Source: Caballeronia mineralivorans PML1(12) (GTDB lineage: Bacteria > Pseudomonadota > Gammaproteobacteria > Burkholderiales > Burkholderiaceae). Taken from it: 64,000 nucleotides of DNA. Both the position numbers and the translations under genes were made by a program. This document shows positions 58,857 through 64,000 of this stretch, in pieces. Position 1 is the stretch's first letter; every line of letters starts with the position of its first letter. The notes under the pieces were generated by a model, which saw nothing but the letters and a program-made list of their open reading frames with translations, searched no databases and was not told the DNA's origin. The stretch is from assembly GCF_001028175.1 (NCBI RefSeq), contig NZ_AEJF01000209.1:19501-83500 (forward strand). Direction: 5' to 3'.

Positions 58857-61055
58857 ATGGGACACGATATCCGCATTGCCGAAGGCTCGCCGTTTCCCCT
58901 GGGCGCGACCTGGGACGGCGAGGGCGTCAACTTCGCCTTGTTCTCCGCGCACGCCACGAAAGTCGAACTGTGCCTCTTCGAGGACAGCGGCGAAAAGGAA
59001 CTCGAACGCATCGAATTGCCTGAATACACCGATGAAGTTTTCCACGTCTACTTATTCGGTTTGAAGCCGGGCGCGGTCTATGGGTATCGCGTGCATGGTC
59101 CGTACGAGCCGGAGAACGGGCACCGATTCAATCCGAACAAGCTGTTGCTCGACCCGTACGCCAAGGCGCATGTGGGCGAGCTGAAATGGGACCCCGCGGT
59201 GTTCGGCTACACCCTGAACGCGGATGGCGACGACCTCACGTTCGATGAACGCGACAGCGCGCCGTTCGTACAAAAGTGCCAGGTGGTCGACCAGAACTTT
59301 TCGTGGGTTCACCCGACGCGCGTTCGCGTGCCCTGGGAACAGACGATCTTCTACGAAACCCACGTACGCGGTTACACGAAGCGCCACCCGGCCGTGCCCG
59401 AACATTTGCGCGGCACGTTCGAGGGATTGGGCACGAAGGAGGTGATCGAGCACATCAAGAGCCTGGGGGTGACATCGGTAGAACTGCTGCCCATCCATGC
59501 GTTCGTGAACGACAGTCATCTCACCGATAAAGGCCTCACCAACTACTGGGGCTACAACACAATCGGCTTTTTCGCCGCCGATCCGCGCTTCTTTGCGCTT
59601 GGCCCGGGCGCGGTCGCCGAGCTCAAGCAGATGATCGACCGCTTCCACGAAGCCGGCCTCGAAATCATTCTCGACGTGGTCTACAACCACACGGCCGAAG
59701 GCAACGAACGCGGGCCGACGCTGTCGTTCAAGGGTATCGACAACGCGTCGTACTATCGCCTGCCCGAAGACAAGCGTTATTACATCAACGATACCGGCAC
59801 GGGCAACACGCTCAACCTGTCGCATCCGCGCGTGCTGCAAATGGTCACCGACAGCCTGCGCTACTGGGTGACGGAGATGAACGTGGACGGCTTCCGTTTC
59901 GATCTTGCGACCATTCTTGGCCGCGAGCCCTACGGCTTCGACGAAGGTGGCGGTTTCCTCGACAGTTGCCGCCAGGACCCGATTCTCTCCAGCGTGAAGC
60001 TGATCGCCGAACCGTGGGATTGCGGTCCCGGCGGATATCAGGTCGGCGGTTTCCCGCCGGGCTGGGCCGAATGGAACGATAAATTCCGCGATACCGTGCG
60101 CGAGTTCTGGAAGGGCGAGGAGGGCGTGGCGGCGGAACTGGCCACGCGCGTCACCGCTTCCGGCGACAAGTTCAATCACCGCGGCCGCCGTCCGTGGGCG
60201 AGCGTGAATTTCATCACCGCGCACGACGGTTTTACGCTGAACGACCTCGTCTCCTACAACGAGAAGCACAACGAGGCGAACGGGGAGGACAACAACGACG
60301 GCAGCTCCGACAATCGTTCATGGAATTGCGGCGTGGAAGGCCCGACCGATGACCCTGAGATCCGCGCGCTACGTGAACGCCAGAAACGCAACATGCTGGC
60401 GACGCTGCTGTTCTCGCAAGGCACGCCGATGATCCTCGCTGGCGACGAGTTCGGGCGCACGCAACAAGGCAACAACAACGCGTATTGCCAGGACGACGAC
60501 ATCAGCTGGGTCAACTGGGACATCGACGACGATGGCCGCGCGCTCAACGACTTCGTGCGCAAGCTCACCACCTTGCGGCACACGCTGCCGGTGCTGCGTC
60601 GCGGACGCTTTCTGACAGGCGAGTTCCATGAAGACCTGCAACTCTCCGACGTGAAATGGCTGAGTCCTGCGGGCGTGGAACTGACGCCGGAACAGTGGGA
60701 CGATCCGTCGATGCGCTGCTTCGGGCTCGTGATCGACGGCCGCGCGCAGGCAACGGGCATTCGCCGCCCGGCATCGGACGCCACGTTATTGCTCGTGCTC
60801 AACGCGCATCACGATGTCGTGGATCTGACGTTGCCCGACATTCCAGGCAGCGACCAGTGGAGCTGCCTGATCGACACCAATGCGCCGATCCGCGAAGAAC
60901 TGGAAGATTTCGATTCGGGCGCGGTTTATCAGGTAACCGGACGATCGCTGTTGCTGTTCGCGCTGCATGCGCGCGGTGCGACGAAACGGATCTTCAAGCG
61001 CCTGGAAGAAGCGCTCACCGACGAAGTCGAACCGGAAGGCGGTAACGCGGGGTAA
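58857..61055 (+). CDS. glgX: Glycogen debranching enzyme
   Basis: GH13 isoamylase-type enzyme of about 732 aa that removes alpha-1,6 branches from phosphorylase-limited glycogen. An N-terminal CBM48-like domain (GSPFPLGATWDGEGVNFALFSAHATKVELCLF) precedes the barrel. Catalytic regions: DVVYNHTAEGN, VDGFRFDLATILG (nucleophile Asp), LIAEPWDCGPGGYQVGGFPPGW (acid Glu) and FITAHDGFTLNDLVSYNEKHN. ATG 58857 (MGHDIRIAEGSPFP) gives the family N-terminus; in-frame ATGs at 58743 and 58770 are possible. No other glycogen gene is adjacent. Confidence 0.93.
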   Translation: MGHDIRIAEGSPFPLGATWDGEGVNFALFSAHATKVELCLFEDSGEKELERIELPEYTDEVFHVYLFGLKPGAVYGYRVHGPYEPENGHRFNPNKLLLDPYAKAHVGELKWDPAVFGYTLNADGDDLTFDERDSAPFVQKCQVVDQNFSWVHPTRVRVPWEQTIFYETHVRGYTKRHPAVPEHLRGTFEGLGTKEVIEHIKSLGVTSVELLPIHAFVNDSHLTDKGLTNYWGYNTIGFFAADPRFFALGPGAVAELKQMIDRFHEAGLEIILDVVYNHTAEGNERGPTLSFKGIDNASYYRLPEDKRYYINDTGTGNTLNLSHPRVLQMVTDSLRYWVTEMNVDGFRFDLATILGREPYGFDEGGGFLDSCRQDPILSSVKLIAEPWDCGPGGYQVGGFPPGWAEWNDKFRDTVREFWKGEEGVAAELATRVTASGDKFNHRGRRPWASVNFITAHDGFTLNDLVSYNEKHNEANGEDNNDGSSDNRSWNCGVEGPTDDPEIRALRERQKRNMLATLLFSQGTPMILAGDEFGRTQQGNNNAYCQDDDISWVNWDIDDDGRALNDFVRKLTTLRHTLPVLRRGRFLTGEFHEDLQLSDVKWLSPAGVELTPEQWDDPSMRCFGLVIDGRAQATGIRRPASDATLLLVLNAHHDVVDLTLPDIPGSDQWSCLIDTNAPIREELEDFDSGAVYQVTGRSLLLFALHARGATKRIFKRLEEALTDEVEPEGGNAG

Positions 61056-61188
61056 GAGGCCGTGATCTACGGCAGCGGTTTGTAACGGCTATCATGCGGG
61101 TCATGAACCTTGACCTGCTGTTGCGCTTACATTGCCACCCCTCGTTTTCATCCGCATCGCGGCATCTCGTGCAGTGCACCCGGTCGAC

Positions 61189-61308
61189 ATGATGTTCGAG
61201 GCACTCATGCGTGTCGCGAACTGGGATCAACTCGAACGCATCTGGGAATTTATCGTTGGATTCTTCAAATTCCTTTGGGCGCTGCTGCGCTTTCTTGGGG
61301 GCGGATGA
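61189..61308 (+). CDS. Possible 39-aa small membrane protein
   Basis: A short frame downstream of glgX encodes MMFEALMRVANWDQLERIW and then a strongly hydrophobic, Trp/Phe/Leu-rich stretch (FIVGFFKFLWALLRFLGGG), the look of a small single-pass membrane protein. A second start at 61207 has GAGG upstream. It ends 48 bp before an intrinsic terminator. No homolog is known to me. Confidence 0.4.
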   Translation: MMFEALMRVANWDQLERIWEFIVGFFKFLWALLRFLGGG

Positions 61309-61356
61309 AGACGGTATCGGCTTGAATCCGCGTTGAATTGGCGGCGCCAATAAAAG

Positions 61357-61391
61357 GGCTCCGGACGAATCTGTTTGATTCGTCCGGAGCC
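61357..61391. terminator. Bidirectional intrinsic terminator
   Basis: GGCTCCGGACGAATC and its exact complement form a 15-bp stem with a TGTTT loop. Short A and T runs flank both sides. It lies between glgX (plus) or the small ORF and the convergent TPR gene (minus). Confidence 0.9.
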
Positions 61392-61422
61392 TTTTAACAT
61401 CCGGCGCAGCCGCGCAGTCAGT

Positions 61423-62607
61423 TCAGGCGTTGTCCCAGTTGCCGGAATCGTTGCTGCCAAGATCGACGCCGCCACCGTTGTCGCTCCAGTCGTTCGAGCC
61501 ATTGCCGAAGTCGAGACCGCCACCGTTGTTGTCGTTACCACGACGGCGCCGCAATTCGTCGTCGTCGACCGGAACTTCGCGCTCGATCACGCGCTCGCGG
61601 TTGCCTCCGGACAGCGCTTCGCCCAGCAGCACGCCCGTCAGCAATCCGCCCATGCCGCCTCCAAACCCACCACCTTGCTGCACGATGACCGGCGGCTGTT
61701 GTTGCGGTTGCGGCGGATAAGGCGAGTAGGGCGGCTGACCTTGCGGGTTGCGCCCAAAGCGCTCGGCTTCCTGCGCATAAACTGACTGACCATCGGCAGT
61801 TGCCGGGGCGGTTGTCGCACGCGGATCAGGTCTGCCTTCCGAACGTGCCCGCACGCTGTCGATCTGCTTCGACAGATCTTCGATCGCATACGGCGGCACA
61901 GGGTTCTTCGAGTTGGACAGCGCTTCGACCATCTGGCGCAGTTGCGTCTCGATGCCTTCGACTTCCTGAAGCATCGCTTCATGACCCGGCTGTGTCGACA
62001 AACGGACGTCGAGCTTCAGCGACCGGACGTCGTTGAGCAGTTCGGTTGCGCGCTTGAGTTGCGTGCGGCGTTCGGCATCGGCCTGGCCGTCATCGTTTGA
62101 ACGCGCGCGTTTCAGACCCCAGCGCAGCACAAGCGCAATGCCGGCGAACAGGACCGCGAGCAACACCCACATGCCCATCGACGGTCCGTGTTTTTCAGGA
62201 GCCGCTACAGCGCCTTGATTGAACGGATTGCGCGTGACCGCGGTGGACGTCGAGGTAGACGTATTCACCGATGAATTCACGCGGTTCGCATCCGAGCGGA
62301 TACGGGCTTCCATGGCGTTGAAACGCGACGGATCGGTGAATTTGATAGCGGGATCGAGCGTGCGCGCTTGTTGAACCTGAGCGAGCGCGTCGGCGGAACG
62401 GCCTTCGCGGTCGAGCACTTGCGCGTACAGATAGTGCGCCTTGGCATTGTTCGGATGCGCCTGCAGCACTTCGGTCAATTGGGCGTCGGCCTGGCGCCAG
62501 TTGCCTTGTGTCATCGACTGCTCGATCTGGGCGGCGCTCGGCACGGCAAACGCCGCAGCGGACACCAGCATCAGCGATGCAGCCACAGCCATCACATATT
62601 TTTTCAT
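61423..62607 (-). CDS. TPR-containing single-pass membrane protein with Gly-rich C-terminus
   Basis: Protein of 394 aa. A signal peptide or TM (about 1-20) is followed by a TPR-like region (about 25-90: IEQSMTQGNWRQADAQLTEVLQAHPNNAKAHYLYAQVLDREGR in family form), a membrane helix (about 145-165, MWVLLAVLFAGIALVLRWGL), a coiled-coil stretch (about 180-270) and a low-complexity tail of Pro/Gln and Gly/Asn/Asp (QGGGFGGGMGGLLTG, then repeated DNGGG). The start at 62607 is chosen for the signal sequence. It stands next to a PspA gene on the same strand, pspA first. Function unknown; envelope stress is a guess. Confidence 0.75.
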   Translation of the reverse strand: MKKYVMAVAASLMLVSAAAFAVPSAAQIEQSMTQGNWRQADAQLTEVLQAHPNNAKAHYLYAQVLDREGRSADALAQVQQARTLDPAIKFTDPSRFNAMEARIRSDANRVNSSVNTSTSTSTAVTRNPFNQGAVAAPEKHGPSMGMWVLLAVLFAGIALVLRWGLKRARSNDDGQADAERRTQLKRATELLNDVRSLKLDVRLSTQPGHEAMLQEVEGIETQLRQMVEALSNSKNPVPPYAIEDLSKQIDSVRARSEGRPDPRATTAPATADGQSVYAQEAERFGRNPQGQPPYSPYPPQPQQQPPVIVQQGGGFGGGMGGLLTGVLLGEALSGGNRERVIEREVPVDDDELRRRRGNDNNGGGLDFGNGSNDWSDNGGGVDLGSNDSGNWDNA

Positions 62608-62833
62608 CAGCGGACCGGGGCGTTCGCACCCGTCTCCATTCCATGCGACATTTCGATGCAATATCCCAATGCTGCCCGCGGCGAACCACGGTATTCCGTA
62701 GTCCGCCGCGTCTTCGACTGCGCGCAGCTTGAACACTCATCCGCGCTTTTCGGCGCTCGCCCCGCAAGGGCGCAAGCCTTGGTCCTGCTGTTCGCACCCG
62801 GCGCAAGCCTTCGCGCCGACACGAACCAACGCC

Positions 62834-63514
62834 TTACTGCGCCGGCGTATTCATCTGTTTCTTGAGCGCTTCCAGACGGTCTTCGACAGACGGGCCACGC
62901 GTGAGCGCCGCGAGTTTGTCTTCAAGCGCCTTGCCGCTCTTTTGATCGGCGGAGTTCAGCCGTGCATCCGAGCGCGCATTCGATAGCTGCACCTTGTCTT
63001 CCAGCTTCTGAAAGTCTTCCGACAGGTTTTTTCCGCCAATGCCACCCAGCGCGGTCGCCGCGACATCTTTCGCGGTCGCGATCTGCTGCTTGGCCTGAAG
63101 AATGTTCGAGCGCGAGTTGAGCTCGTTGCGCCGCTGGCGCATATCGTCGATCTGCTGCTTCAAATGATCCACCGACGGCACCAGCGTCACCAACTCGGCG
63201 GCCAGCGCATCGCGTTCTGTTTCCGCGTTTGCCTGCGCGCCCAGCGCTTCGCGTGCAAGCGCTTCGTCGCCGCTTTGCAGCGCGCGCTTGGCGCCGTCTT
63301 CATACTTCTTCGCCTTCTCGGCAGCAACGTCGCGCTTGCTTTGCTGCGTGGCAACCTGCGCCTCGATTTCGATCAGCGAGTTCTCGGCCTTTGCGATGCT
63401 GTCGTCGAGTTCGCGAACGATCTGGCGAGCGTCGCGCGACGGGTCCTGCACGGTATCGGCGGCGTCGTTCAGCAGGCCCTTGACGGTGCGCGAGATGGAA
63501 TCCAAAAGCGACAT
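62834..63514 (-). CDS. PspA/IM30 family protein
   Basis: Peripheral membrane protein of 226 aa that is almost entirely coiled coil, like PspA and Vipp1/IM30, which protect and remodel the inner membrane. Typical: LLDSISRTVKGLLNDAADTVQDPSRDARQIVRELDDSIAKAENSL at the N-terminus and alternating charged helices to the C-terminus. GGAGG 5 nt before ATG 63514 fixes the start. No pspF-like regulator is adjacent; a TPR membrane protein gene follows 226 bp downstream and could be its partner. Confidence 0.88.
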   Translation of the reverse strand: MSLLDSISRTVKGLLNDAADTVQDPSRDARQIVRELDDSIAKAENSLIEIEAQVATQQSKRDVAAEKAKKYEDGAKRALQSGDEALAREALGAQANAETERDALAAELVTLVPSVDHLKQQIDDMRQRRNELNSRSNILQAKQQIATAKDVAATALGGIGGKNLSEDFQKLEDKVQLSNARSDARLNSADQKSGKALEDKLAALTRGPSVEDRLEALKKQMNTPAQ

Positions 63515-63888
63515 GAGTTTCCTCCGAAATGAAGTCGGCTGCCAGGCAGCAACGTTCGATGAAGATTCGATGAACGTTTGATTAATCGCGGCGCCCACGG
63601 CACCGCGCGTCGGATAAATCGGGCCGGACGCGCGGATTGCAAGCTCACCGATACACTTTGTTGCGAGCTGGAATCCGTAGCTTGACGGCTGGTTTGGCCG
63701 ACAGTGCATGATCTTTAAACTTCACGCTTTCGCCCGTGCGCATTATCCGATTTTTGCCGGGGTATTAAACCACGCAACGGCTTAAACCGGGCTTAACTGT
63801 TTTACCTTAACGGTACACCATGCGGTTGGTTTAGCCAGCACCGCCGCGGAATTTCACGTTTTTGAATGAATTAAGAACGGATCAACCA
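63515..63888. other. Divergent intergenic region between pspA and the DUF2177 gene
   Basis: The 374 bp hold the promoters of both genes. I see no gene, repeat or clear operator. The right half is AT-richer than its surroundings. Confidence 0.4.
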
Positions 63889-64000
63889 TGCCCGGGATGT
63901 TTGTCGTTGCGTTTGCCGTTACGGCGGTCATTTTCCTGATTCTCGATGCAATCTGGCTCGGCGTGATTACGCGAAATTTGTATCAGCACGAGATTGGAGA
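63889..64000 (+). CDS. DUF2177 family membrane protein (cut by window edge)
   Basis: The first 37 codons are present: an N-terminal TM helix (FVVAFAVTAVIFLILDAIWL) followed by GVITRNLYQHEIG, which matches the start of DUF2177 small integral membrane proteins (Asp-Ala-Ile-Trp-Leu after the first helix, then an Tyr-containing motif). A second ATG at 63898 is possible. The rest lies beyond the window. Function of the family unknown. Confidence 0.75.

Overview
The window looks like a chromosomal segment of a Burkholderiaceae bacterium close to Paraburkholderia or Caballeronia. It has high GC, dense genes and the family mix of that group: an RND efflux operon with its two-component system, a MXKDX-repeat protein, NrsF anti-sigma factors, DUF1992 with tadA, and PuuE/PuuD-type purine catabolism. 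The organism call is inference from gene content. I saw no rRNA, tRNA, CRISPR array, insertion sequence or phage gene.

Layout. 0-7.8 kb: a minus-strand operon for an RND multidrug pump (outer-membrane factor, fusion protein, pump) followed by its response regulator and a sensor kinase cut by the left edge. 7.9-14.1 kb: small exported proteins, a secreted GH13 amylase lipoprotein, a Tat-exported beta-carbonic anhydrase followed by two PII-like DUF190 proteins, and a 2H-type RNA phosphodiesterase. 14.1-19.7 kb: a TonB receptor with its own ExbB-ExbD-TonB, divergent from the zinc GTPase gene zigA. A perfect Zur-like palindrome lies between them, so this is probably a zinc-starvation module.

19.7-28.6 kb is the most interesting part: an ECF sigma factor (SigF type), two NrsF anti-sigma membrane proteins, a DUF1223 thioredoxin-like protein, an MFS exporter, and a cytochrome b / molybdopterin oxidoreductase / methionine-rich MXKDX cluster. 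I found six exact copies of a GTAACC-N16-CGAA promoter, each in front of one of these genes or operons, and none elsewhere in the window. This outlines a compact, self-contained SigF regulon probably devoted to periplasmic redox damage. A GST gene and a TetR gene sit inside the region without such a promoter.

29.1-37.3 kb: a ddpXABCDF-type D-Ala-D-Ala dipeptidase and dipeptide ABC importer, then DUF1992, tadA and an LD-carboxypeptidase. 37.5-54.8 kb: a nearly complete purine-degradation island. It has a GntR regulator, NCS1 permease, allantoin racemase, PuuE allantoinase, UraD, allantoicase, AllA, PuuD urate oxidase, HiuH, 8-oxoguanine deaminase, a LysR regulator and a BMP-type nucleoside/purine ABC importer. 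Together these convert urate to glyoxylate and urea. One frameshifted DUF1214 remnant interrupts the island. 54.9-64 kb: dodecin, MscL, a DUF2252 protein, an 11-copy 10-bp tandem repeat, glycogen debranching enzyme GlgX, a TPR membrane protein, a PspA/IM30 protein and the start of a DUF2177 gene cut by the right edge.
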